From: an uncultured Alloprevotella sp.
GTDB taxonomy: Bacteria > Bacteroidota > Bacteroidia > Bacteroidales > Bacteroidaceae
DNA: 64,000 bases
Assembly: GCA_944322095.1 (NCBI GenBank)
Contig: CALUNU010000009.1
Location: 16,183-80,182 of the forward strand
Direction: 5' to 3'
In this document: positions 34,290 to 41,825 of the stretch, in pieces
Layout: every line of letters starts with the position of its first letter
Position numbering within the stretch: position 1 is the stretch's first letter
The notes under the pieces: generated by a model
Databases searched by the model: none
Told to the model about the DNA's origin: nothing
Seen by the model: the letters and a program-made list of their open reading frames with translations, nothing else
Position numbers and translations under genes: made by a program

Positions 34290-34634
34290 TCAGGCCGACG
34301 GGCGGCGGTGCGCAGGCGCCCCGCCGCGGGCAAAAAGTTCGCGCAGCAGATGGCCGACGGCCGCGGCGGGATGAAAAAAGAGCATCCGCGGACCCGCCCA
34401 CCGCATGATGCGCCGTATCTGCTCCCGCTCGCCGCGGCGGTAGCAATGCACGCGGCATTTCCTGCACGTAGGCTTGGCGTTGGCAAACGGGCAACGGTCG
34501 AGCCGCTGCCGCGCATAGCTCAAAAGCTCCGCGCAACCGCCACACAGCTCGCTGTTGCCCTCCTTGTGCCGGCAGTACAGCCGTATCATCAGCTCAACCA
34601 CCCTCTTTTCTCCCTCAATGCGGCCCTTCATCAT
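34290..34634 (-). CDS. Nitrous-oxide-stimulated promoter family protein (YgbA-like)
   Basis: 114 residues. The conserved pattern is clear: ELMIRLYCRHKEG, LCGGCAELLSYARQRLDRCPF, KPTCRKCRVHCY, then RRIMRWAGPRMLFFHP. The cysteine and histidine set suggests a metal-binding protein; E. coli YgbA belongs to the NsrR (nitric-oxide stress) regulon, and relatives are common in anaerobes. Start at 34634 (or the adjoining ATG at 34631) because it lies downstream of the -7 box at 34678; an upstream start at 34676 would overlap it. Confidence 0.85.
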   Translation of the reverse strand: MMKGRIEGEKRVVELMIRLYCRHKEGNSELCGGCAELLSYARQRLDRCPFANAKPTCRKCRVHCYRRGEREQIRRIMRWAGPRMLFFHPAAAVGHLLRELFARGGAPAHRRPSA

Positions 34635-34677
34635 ATCTGTCTGCAATGTAAAAACCCCCGGAACGCCCGGATGCATG

Positions 34678-34685
34678 CAAAGATA
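34678..34685 (-). promoter_or_regulatory. -7 box for the YgbA-like gene
   Basis: Minus strand TATCTTTG, exact match to TAnnTTTG, 43 bases before the ATG at 34634. Confidence 0.6.
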
Positions 34686-35017
34686 GGAAGTTCTGTCGTA
34701 AATCAGTGATTGTAAATGGAATATATTCCCTGTATCTGCGCAGAGAAGAAATCCATGTTCCCCTGGGTGAGATGTTGTGCGAAAGGTTGGCTACTGTTAA
34801 CCGATTCAAGATGGGGTAATAACGAAATACCACATTCCCGGTAAGCCATGCGATGATGGTTTGGGCTTGTAGTCGCATTTGCGGATAGAAAAGTCATAAA
34901 CAAACGGCATGGCAAGGCTTTCCCTGAAAGACCTTGCCATGCCGTATCATCTCACGAGGACCATTAGAAACTGTAATCTATGATCCAGCGTTTCGCTCTA
35001 TATCGTGTTTAGCTATC
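34686..35017. other. Core/accessory boundary region
   Basis: Base composition changes here from the GC-rich left part to AT-richer DNA. It contains the operon terminator at 34895-34945. Minus-strand open frames in 34700-34915 do not resemble any family I know. No tRNA, integrase or direct repeat marking an island end is visible. Confidence 0.5.
34895..34945 (-). terminator. Terminator of the Srf-type operon
   Basis: ACGGCATGGCAAGG (34904-34917) pairs with CCTTGCCATGCCGT (34932-34945). On the minus strand it is followed by TTGTTTATGACTTTTC. It lies 73 bases past the last gene of the operon. Confidence 0.8.
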
Positions 35018-35290
35018 TCATAGATCTATTATTCTTATTCTAATCAGAACGACTATCAATAGTTGTAAGATCAAGAACAATGGGACGCATATTTTGAAAG
35101 TCAGATGTCTTGTCTTATGCCTGAACAGTATCATGGCGAACAGCGCACCGAATGCACCGCCAAGAAAAGAGAACAATAGCAGAAGGAATTCTGGAATGCG
35201 TTTCTTACCATATACAGCGAAGTGCTTGTCCCTGGCATATAAGACGAAAGTGAGCAAGCTCATTAAAAATATTATAAAAAGGTCTGTCAT
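35018..35290 (-). CDS. DUF1294 membrane protein
   Basis: 90 residues, three hydrophobic helices. The pattern YARDKHFAVYGKKRIPEFLLL, GGAFGALFAMILFRHKTRH fits DUF1294, small inner-membrane proteins of unknown function. It begins 13 bases after the stop of the gene before it and is the last of the 12-gene run; whether it belongs to the same system or is a passenger is not clear. Confidence 0.85.
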   Translation of the reverse strand: MTDLFIIFLMSLLTFVLYARDKHFAVYGKKRIPEFLLLLFSFLGGAFGALFAMILFRHKTRHLTFKICVPLFLILQLLIVVLIRIRIIDL

Positions 35291-35303
35291 ATTACTATAT
35301 TAT

Positions 35304-37082
35304 TTAATAGTGAATTTCATGAGATATTTCGCGTGCGATGTCTTCAAACTCAGGCCATAGCATCAACAAGGCCGCAGCAGTGGCTAATAAAATAAGGATT
35401 TCAACAAGAATCATCCACCATTTCGACTTCGGCTTGTTTTCTTGCAGCAAGTATTCGTCTTCATCCTCATCCATTGTGAATGCTATCGGGTCGTATTTCC
35501 TTTCTCCACCTTCTATATTGGCGGTTACTGATTTGTCTGTTTCGAATGCATCCTTGGCAAAATATGTATCACCGCTTTCGTCAAGCGAAGCAGCAAGTTC
35601 CCGTCCGGTCTCTTCCTGCCTGAAAGTGACTTTCTTACATTTTATAGGTTTGTTCTTATGGTCGCGCACCATTACTTTGACTTTCCTTTCCTCCGTTTGC
35701 GTGCTGACAGTGAATACATATTCTTCCGTTTCTTTGTTCAGAACGTATTCTGCCGTATTGACCGTGTTGTTGCCGTCGGTTACTTTCAACGTCTTGTCCT
35801 TATCAACTTTCGGAAGGTTCACTATGCCGCTACGGTCGGAAATATAATGAGTCGTGATACCATCTATTTCCACAAAAACAGGATAATCTGCCACTGCATT
35901 TCCCCCTTCGTCTTCAACCCTTATGCGAGGACTCAGTTCTTCTGGTCTCTCAGGGATAACGGTTCTATCAAATTTAAAATCATTAACCCCGACCGTAAGT
36001 TCTTTTACTTGCGTCTCGTACCCGTTTACTGTTACGCTGCACGCACTTGACTGTACCAATTCGACGTGGCGGCTGAACCTTCCGCTGCCATCGGTCATAC
36101 CCGTATAAGTTTGGCCGCCGTAGGTTATCGTCACTTCACGCCCCGCAGCGCTCTCTCCATTTTCGCAGACATATACGTTTACATCAGCTTCAATTGCGGG
36201 GGGCAATTCTTTTTCGAAGGAAAATACGATTTCGTTACCGCTTTCGTTTACGGTCTCCGTCTTTGTCAGGTCACGCATCTTAGCCACGATGTTCATACCT
36301 GCATGAAAAGGTACGTGGACCGATACACGACCTTCAGTGTCTGTGGTTAAGTCGTATGTTTTGCCGCTATAATCTATCGTTACGTTCTCGGCCACCAATG
36401 CCGTTCCGTCATAGCTTGCGGCGACTTTAATTTCCGAGTAGGTTGTTACGTCATATTCATAATTCGACTTTCCTTCTTCGACATTCAGTTCCAGTTCCAT
36501 CCCACTCTTTATGTCTATTAGAATGAAATGTTCACCCGGTTTTAAGTCGTCGAAATGGAAAATCCCGTTGCCATCTGTTTTTAGGCGCTTAATCTGGTTG
36601 CGCAGCTTTATGCCAAACTCATAACCGGGCAACCTTACACCGTCAAACATGAATGAGATGTTTACGGGGTTTTTCATTTTAAGATTTATGATGTCTTTGC
36701 CTCCGTGTCGGTTCACAGGTTTTTTAAATCCCCAACCGGTAAGCAATATGCGTATATCACCATCATCGTCATTATAATAAATATAGCTTTCATCCGGTAT
36801 GGTAAATAACACTTTGGCCGACTGTGCACCAATCTTTGAAGCAACGCGCTCATGCACCTTTGCCAAAGCTTCTGTTATGTCTTCCTTCCTGATCTCACTT
36901 GCTGACGCCATTTGTTTCCATTGCCGTCTATTATCAGACCATGAATAATAGCCTTGTCCGATGTTGACTTTGGCAAAGGGGTTTTCCTCACCGAACATCT
37001 TGTCTAACTTGACGTACAGTGAGCTCATGTCGTCTTCATTGACTGAGTATATCTCCTTTATTAATGTTTTCTTTATTTCCAT
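35304..37082 (-). CDS. Membrane protein with repeated carboxypeptidase-regulatory-like domains
   Basis: 592 residues. An N-terminal soluble domain (1-130; YSVNEDDMSSLYVKLDKMFG, WSDNRRQWKQMASASEIRKE) has no known relatives that I recognise. Then come several Ig-like or carboxypeptidase-regulatory-like beta domains of about 85 residues, each with a turn such as TDGNGIFHFDDLKPG, TDTEGRVSVHVPF, TDGSGRFSRHVEL, SDRSGIVNLPKV. A single transmembrane helix (MILVEILILLATAAALLML) lies near the C-terminus, with no signal peptide, so the large N-terminal part is probably cytoplasmic. It lies 30 bases after the 541-residue gene. Confidence 0.7.
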   Translation of the reverse strand: MEIKKTLIKEIYSVNEDDMSSLYVKLDKMFGEENPFAKVNIGQGYYSWSDNRRQWKQMASASEIRKEDITEALAKVHERVASKIGAQSAKVLFTIPDESYIYYNDDDGDIRILLTGWGFKKPVNRHGGKDIINLKMKNPVNISFMFDGVRLPGYEFGIKLRNQIKRLKTDGNGIFHFDDLKPGEHFILIDIKSGMELELNVEEGKSNYEYDVTTYSEIKVAASYDGTALVAENVTIDYSGKTYDLTTDTEGRVSVHVPFHAGMNIVAKMRDLTKTETVNESGNEIVFSFEKELPPAIEADVNVYVCENGESAAGREVTITYGGQTYTGMTDGSGRFSRHVELVQSSACSVTVNGYETQVKELTVGVNDFKFDRTVIPERPEELSPRIRVEDEGGNAVADYPVFVEIDGITTHYISDRSGIVNLPKVDKDKTLKVTDGNNTVNTAEYVLNKETEEYVFTVSTQTEERKVKVMVRDHKNKPIKCKKVTFRQEETGRELAASLDESGDTYFAKDAFETDKSVTANIEGGERKYDPIAFTMDEDEDEYLLQENKPKSKWWMILVEILILLATAAALLMLWPEFEDIAREISHEIHY

Positions 37083-37112
37083 ATTTGCTGTTATTTATTA
37101 AATTATCTCTCT

Positions 37113-38738
37113 TTACCGGCGTTCTTCTTCGAGCACTGATTCCCCGTTTGTTGTGGATCCTGACCGAAACTTATTCAAAGATTTTGAGTTACCATTTTTT
37201 TTCTTTTGTTGGCCATGCTCCTTTTTAAACCTCTCGTTCAAGACTTTAAAATCGGAGAATGTTTTTATTTGTGCCTTGTGTGCTATAAGGTATTCTTTTC
37301 GAAACTGTAATTCTTGTGTCTTGTTCCTACTTTTACTTACGTCGAAATAAGTAGCCACCGGCCTTCTGTGAACCTCGTACAAGCTCATTTCCTTATTGCC
37401 ATATTCAACACATCTCTTCAATTTCTTCAATTGGTCTATTTCCGAGTTGTCGAACGCTTCCTGCACCTTGTGGTACGACTCTATCATTTTGCAAAAGTCG
37501 GGATCTGCCTTTTGGAACAGCTCTGCGTTTTGCTCATATTCATTATAAAGCTTCGCCACCTCTTCAAACGACAAATCTTTATTTTCGCTGCTCAACACGG
37601 TCTTAAAAGATGCCAGCTGCGCGTTGACATCAACACTTTCTGAACTATACTCTTCGGGCGTGCCATAGTTTTCTCCTTCCGAGAATGTCTCGGTCTGTAT
37701 CGTGTCTGAAACGGCGGAGTTGTCATCAGTTTTTTCGCCGCTCCACCATCCGATCCAATTGCCTATGGCAAGCCCAACAACAAGACCGATGATCAGCGCT
37801 ATCAAGGCTGCTTTTATGGACTTGGCAATACCAATTTTCTTCTTCTTCAATTGGGAGAAGTTTACTTCTGCTACGCCATTTCTAAGCCAGACTTCATTTT
37901 CGGTGAAATACACAGTTTTACCATCTGTGATTTCCACAGAGAGAGAGTCCTTCCAGTCGGATGGCAAAGGAACGACTGCCTGTAAAAGAACTTTATCCCT
38001 ATCTATCTTCTTTCCTTTTTTTCCCAATCCAACTTCCTCTGTAGCAAACTTAATATTGGTCTTCAATAAATGATCTCCACACCCTATCTTGACCGTTAAC
38101 GGTTGTTGGTTCGCAGCATCAAACTTTTGGTCGAAGTATTCTTGATACTTGCCAGATGTGCAGACAAGCCTCACTGCCCTTTCTGCTTCCGGTTTACTTT
38201 CCTTTTTGCAGCTCTCCTGAATTTCACTCGTCGGCATGGTTACCGGCAGCTTTATAGGCATTATGACAGACTGTGTGCTTACGTTCAATGTTTGCCCGAC
38301 AAGTTCGGCTCCGGTCACTATTATCGAGTTATCACCGTTGTATTCAACGCGCAAGTCATTCACGTTAATGTCATTGTCCTTGCCAATGAGTGTGAAACGC
38401 AATTCGTCATCAAGGAGCAGTTTCTGCTTCTTGAGATACACATTTAATGCGTCCTTTTGTGTTTTGAAAAAGCTTGTATGGCTTATAGGCATTATCTGCA
38501 CTTGATACAGCTTCTTTACAGGCAGAGCCTTTAACTCCACTTTTACCACATTGTTGTCGGCATCGAAAGCAACTCCATCCATCTTCTTCCCGTTTATCAG
38601 CTCTTGTATGGTGAAGCTCACCTTCCTGTTGCGATAAAACCTGTTATCGGCTTCAGTGCTGATTTTTACCGGCTCATTGACATCGCTGACCGACTTCAGT
38701 GGCTTGCCGTTGCAGAATATAAAATAAATCTTTTCCAT
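37113..38738 (-). CDS. Single-pass membrane protein, short paralogue of the repeat pair
   Basis: 541 residues. Residues 1-195 are beta-rich (FCNGKPLKSV, KVSFTIQELINGKKMDGV, LPVKKLYQVQIMPI). Residues 199-509 are identical in translation to residues 415-725 of the 750-residue protein, including a transmembrane helix at about 308-331 (AALIALIIGLVVGLAIGNWI) and a helical C-terminal part. The tail (QQKKKNGNSKSLNKFRSGS) differs from but is related to that of the paralogue. No signal peptide, so N-terminus probably in the cytoplasm. Function unknown. A 109-base gap separates it from the gene upstream, the widest inside the operon. Confidence 0.75.
   Translation of the reverse strand: MEKIYFIFCNGKPLKSVSDVNEPVKISTEADNRFYRNRKVSFTIQELINGKKMDGVAFDADNNVVKVELKALPVKKLYQVQIMPISHTSFFKTQKDALNVYLKKQKLLLDDELRFTLIGKDNDINVNDLRVEYNGDNSIIVTGAELVGQTLNVSTQSVIMPIKLPVTMPTSEIQESCKKESKPEAERAVRLVCTSGKYQEYFDQKFDAANQQPLTVKIGCGDHLLKTNIKFATEEVGLGKKGKKIDRDKVLLQAVVPLPSDWKDSLSVEITDGKTVYFTENEVWLRNGVAEVNFSQLKKKKIGIAKSIKAALIALIIGLVVGLAIGNWIGWWSGEKTDDNSAVSDTIQTETFSEGENYGTPEEYSSESVDVNAQLASFKTVLSSENKDLSFEEVAKLYNEYEQNAELFQKADPDFCKMIESYHKVQEAFDNSEIDQLKKLKRCVEYGNKEMSLYEVHRRPVATYFDVSKSRNKTQELQFRKEYLIAHKAQIKTFSDFKVLNERFKKEHGQQKKKNGNSKSLNKFRSGSTTNGESVLEEERR
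37212..38143 (-). repeat. 932-bp direct repeat, copy 1
   Basis: Matches 41904-42835 (offset 4692) with no difference that I could find by reading. Sequence diverges abruptly at both ends. It lies within the 541-residue gene and covers the membrane helix and most of the C-terminal region. Confidence 0.85.
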
Positions 38739-38847
38739 CTGTCTTGGAGAAAGGAAGTTAAACTATTTGTAGAGTGACACCGTGGTACATACCAACGTAT
38801 GCTCCACCTTATACCCGTTCCTTTTCATTTTTTAGAGCGTCTCAACC

Positions 38848-39864
38848 TCATTTGCCCAGCAACTCTTGCTCTATGTCCGAGTGGACGTCGGGGGCTTGGT
38901 CCATAGCTTTTACAAATTGCTTCCACGCTTCTTTCAGATAGGGTATGGGTTCTGCGGCAACTTTAGCTTTTTTCATTGCCTCGCTTTCCCGATCTATATT
39001 CCAATCAAATTTTGTATATCCTTTTCCGCTGCGTTTGTTCTCATTGAAATATTTTAGGGCATCTCTGACAGCATTGAAGCAACCTTCGTATTGCCCCAGT
39101 TTCTCGGCGACATTGGCAATCTCTGCCCGTTGCGTTTCGTTGCATCCTTTCATTGCTTTCAACCTGTTTATCGCCGTGTTTACCGCATGGATGTCAAATC
39201 TGTTTTGCAGCACGTCTGTTGCGTTGTCGTAGGCGCGTTTGTTTTCCATTGTCAGCTCCACGTCCTCCATGAATGCTTTTACGTCCTTGTTGTCGGCATA
39301 ACGGCTGCATGCTGTCATTATCCGTTCAAGCTCCTGCAAGTCCATTTCGCTGAAAGGCTTATGCGGATAAGCCCCATAGTCGGCCAACACGTTCTTTCCC
39401 ACGTTTTCTTTCACCGTTTCCAGCTCTTCCATGCGTTCGCTGCTTGCCGCCAGATCTTTGTCCAGAGCCTGGATCTCGCACAGAATTTTGTCTGCGACTT
39501 GGGTCTTTGCTTTTACAGCGGCCAAAAGGCTGTCGCGTTTTTCCACCAGTTCTTTCAGCCGCAGATATTCTCTTTTGCCTTTCAGCTTTTTAATTTTCTT
39601 TTCCGCTGAAGCAGCTTTCTTCCCGGCTTGTGCCGAGTCGGCAGCGATTTCATCCAGCCGGTCTTCCAGTGCTTCCAGGCGGCTCGCCACCCTATCCATT
39701 TTTTCCTCAAGTTCTATCTTTCTTGCCGTCTCTTTCTCGAAAAGGGCGGTAATGTCTGGTTCGTTCGAGGTTGCGTCGGTCTGAGCGTTGACGGTCGTTG
39801 GCAGAGTCGTGGCGAACAGCAGCGATATGCATACGTGTTTGATACGATACATCTTTGTTCTCAT
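38848..39864 (-). CDS. Exported coiled-coil protein 2
   Basis: 338 residues. Signal peptide (CISLLFATTLPTTVNAQ) then a long coiled coil at about 40-150 (KIELEEKMDRVASRLEALED, AASAEKKIKKLKGKREYLRL) and a helical C-terminal region (YLKEAWKQFVKAMDQAPDVH). Related in plan to the 345-residue protein just upstream: both have a signal peptide, coiled coil and a final part with PYL(K/E)xA-x(0,1)-W/Y. Start overlaps the previous stop by one base (TAATG), so translation is coupled. Periplasmic component, role unknown. Confidence 0.75.
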   Translation of the reverse strand: MRTKMYRIKHVCISLLFATTLPTTVNAQTDATSNEPDITALFEKETARKIELEEKMDRVASRLEALEDRLDEIAADSAQAGKKAASAEKKIKKLKGKREYLRLKELVEKRDSLLAAVKAKTQVADKILCEIQALDKDLAASSERMEELETVKENVGKNVLADYGAYPHKPFSEMDLQELERIMTACSRYADNKDVKAFMEDVELTMENKRAYDNATDVLQNRFDIHAVNTAINRLKAMKGCNETQRAEIANVAEKLGQYEGCFNAVRDALKYFNENKRSGKGYTKFDWNIDRESEAMKKAKVAAEPIPYLKEAWKQFVKAMDQAPDVHSDIEQELLGK

Positions 39865-40901
39865 TATTTGATTTTGTACTCCAATATCTCCTCTTCTATC
39901 TTTGTCTTTGTCAAGGGACTCTTATCCAGCTCTTGCCAATATTGGCGGTAAGCGTTTTCCAGATAGGGTATCAGCTTGAAATACCGTTCATAAGCTCTTT
40001 TTACCTGACGGTTTTCATCGGGCAGCAGATGTCCCTTTATAGCCTCCCGACAGGCATCGCTGACCTGCCCGTCTGCCCGACATTTGCTTATGGTCTTGTC
40101 CTTGTTTACGTTGTTGATTATTTTTTTTAGTTCAGCTACGCCTCCGATGAATCTTGACAGCTTTATATCGAGAGAGTCCATCTCCACAAACTGTTCGTCG
40201 TTGAGCTCATAGCCTTTCTCTTTGCGCCGAAACGGGAATATCTCCTGTCTTATGTTTTTTATGGCATCGGCATCAAGCTTACTGGACAGCAAGGCTGCAC
40301 CTCTATCGTAAAGTTGCTTGTTTCTCACAGCAATTTGCACACGTTTCTTGTAGTCCTCATAACCATCAATCTCGCGGTATTCGTCCACGGTTGAGCTTAT
40401 GGCCGCCATTTCGTCGCTTGCTATCTGAGAATAGGGCTTTTCCAACCGATGCAGATTGTCCTGCATGGCCTGTTTTTTCTTCTCCGCGGAGTAGACATCC
40501 ATGCCGTCAATTTCGCCTCTTACCTCAGCCAGCCGGCCACTCATGTTTTTTTTCACCTTATTCAGGCTGTCGGTTTTAGCGTCCATGGCTTTCGCTTTGT
40601 TTTCAAGCTCCACAACCTCACTCTCCAGCTTGGCTATGAAATCGGCAACCAACGAGTCGTTCATGCTTTTAAGTTGCGCCTCTGCTTGAGCTGTGACCTC
40701 AGCCTGCCTATCGGCAGCCGTACCGGCTGCCGATATTTTACCAGTCAGCGCAAGCGTATCTTGGGTCATCTGCTTTATCTTTTCCTGCAGGTCGGCGTTT
40801 GCCTTTACCACCTTTTCATAACTGCCCTGTCCCCACACCCGGACGGATGTGAGAGAGAACAACATGAGAAGCGTGGTCATCAATATCTTGTTAAGTCTCA
40901 T
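39864..40901 (-). CDS. Exported coiled-coil protein 1
   Basis: 345 residues. Signal peptide (LLMLFSLTSVRVWGQ), a coiled coil at about 25-150 (VVKANADLQEKIKQMTQDTL, VELENKAKAMDAKTDSLNKV) and a helical C-terminal part ending PYLENAYRQYWQELDKSPL. Likely periplasmic and elongated, possibly an envelope-spanning or scaffold part. Paralogue of the protein encoded next. It lies 21 bases after the 296-residue gene. Confidence 0.75.
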   Translation of the reverse strand: MRLNKILMTTLLMLFSLTSVRVWGQGSYEKVVKANADLQEKIKQMTQDTLALTGKISAAGTAADRQAEVTAQAEAQLKSMNDSLVADFIAKLESEVVELENKAKAMDAKTDSLNKVKKNMSGRLAEVRGEIDGMDVYSAEKKKQAMQDNLHRLEKPYSQIASDEMAAISSTVDEYREIDGYEDYKKRVQIAVRNKQLYDRGAALLSSKLDADAIKNIRQEIFPFRRKEKGYELNDEQFVEMDSLDIKLSRFIGGVAELKKIINNVNKDKTISKCRADGQVSDACREAIKGHLLPDENRQVKRAYERYFKLIPYLENAYRQYWQELDKSPLTKTKIEEEILEYKIK

Positions 40902-40922
40902 TGCTGCAAAATTTGATTTACA

Positions 40923-41813
40923 TTATCTGTCTGCTCCTGTACTCATATTTCTTGCATATACAGGTGCTCTGTCACTCATGTTTCTTTCGTCTACTTCATT
41001 CGTGAAGCGTACAACGAAATTGTGTAACGCGCTGTGATCGCTTCCGCGCTCGTTGCGATATCTGGCATAGACGGCTCTCAGATCGCTGTTGTTGGAACTG
41101 GTGCGTTCCACGTTGTTATAGTAGGATATGATTCGCTGTGCCAGTATGTTGTAGTAACGCTCTCTTGCTTCCGACAGTTTTCCGGGGATGGCCGCCAGCC
41201 CGTTCTTTATCTCGCTAATGCCTGAAAGATATTTCTTGTAGTTGGCATTTCCGAGTATGGCCGTACGCCGATGAGTTATCCCGTTGCTATAGGCTGAAAA
41301 CGACGGCGACCACGATGTGCCGTTGAAGCTGGGCGACAAGCCGATGGCTTTGCCGGCAAGCGCGCGGGCCTCGGTGTAAGTGGCATACACGTCCTTTATC
41401 ATCGTGATGTTCTTGTCTGACGATGCCTTGGGGTCTTCCTCAGTTATTACGTTTACGGCGTCGCGGTATTTTTTCACCACGTCAAACCGACATACAGGCT
41501 TGGCCCATTCGGCAAAAATCTTTTCATACACAATGACCGTGGCTCTGACGGTGTTGATGTCGCCGAGCGTTTGCGTACTCTCCTTTGAATATTCGGTGGA
41601 GAGTTGTCTCACGGTTTCGCAGTTTTGCCGGAACAGCTTTTCGTTCCAATCGCCAGCCTGCTCCCAGTCTGCTGCAAACTGCTTGCTGTACATTTCGTAA
41701 TCGTTGCCCTCAGGTGGAGGCGTAATGCCGGAACCACCGTTCATAAGGAAAAATGCACCGACCACAGCCGCCAATATGACGGCAAATACCATTATAAGCT
41801 TTAATAATTTCAT
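40923..41813 (-). CDS. Membrane-anchored protein of unknown function
   Basis: 296 residues. One N-terminal transmembrane helix (LIMVFAVILAAVVGAFFLM) or uncleaved signal anchor, a short Pro/Gly linker (GGSGITPPPEG), then a helical domain (EMYSKQFAADWEQAG, YRDAVNVITEEDPKAS, ARERYYNILAQRIISYYNNV). No known motif. Most of it should be periplasmic. It begins 12 bases after the stop of the 750-residue gene. Confidence 0.7.
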   Translation of the reverse strand: MKLLKLIMVFAVILAAVVGAFFLMNGGSGITPPPEGNDYEMYSKQFAADWEQAGDWNEKLFRQNCETVRQLSTEYSKESTQTLGDINTVRATVIVYEKIFAEWAKPVCRFDVVKKYRDAVNVITEEDPKASSDKNITMIKDVYATYTEARALAGKAIGLSPSFNGTSWSPSFSAYSNGITHRRTAILGNANYKKYLSGISEIKNGLAAIPGKLSEARERYYNILAQRIISYYNNVERTSSNNSDLRAVYARYRNERGSDHSALHNFVVRFTNEVDERNMSDRAPVYARNMSTGADR

Positions 41814-41825
41814 AACTCTTCTTGT

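Noticed and set aside
34615..34915. Minus-strand frames at the composition boundary, considered as transposase remnants
   Set aside because: No DDE or other transposase motif and no inverted repeats could be seen.
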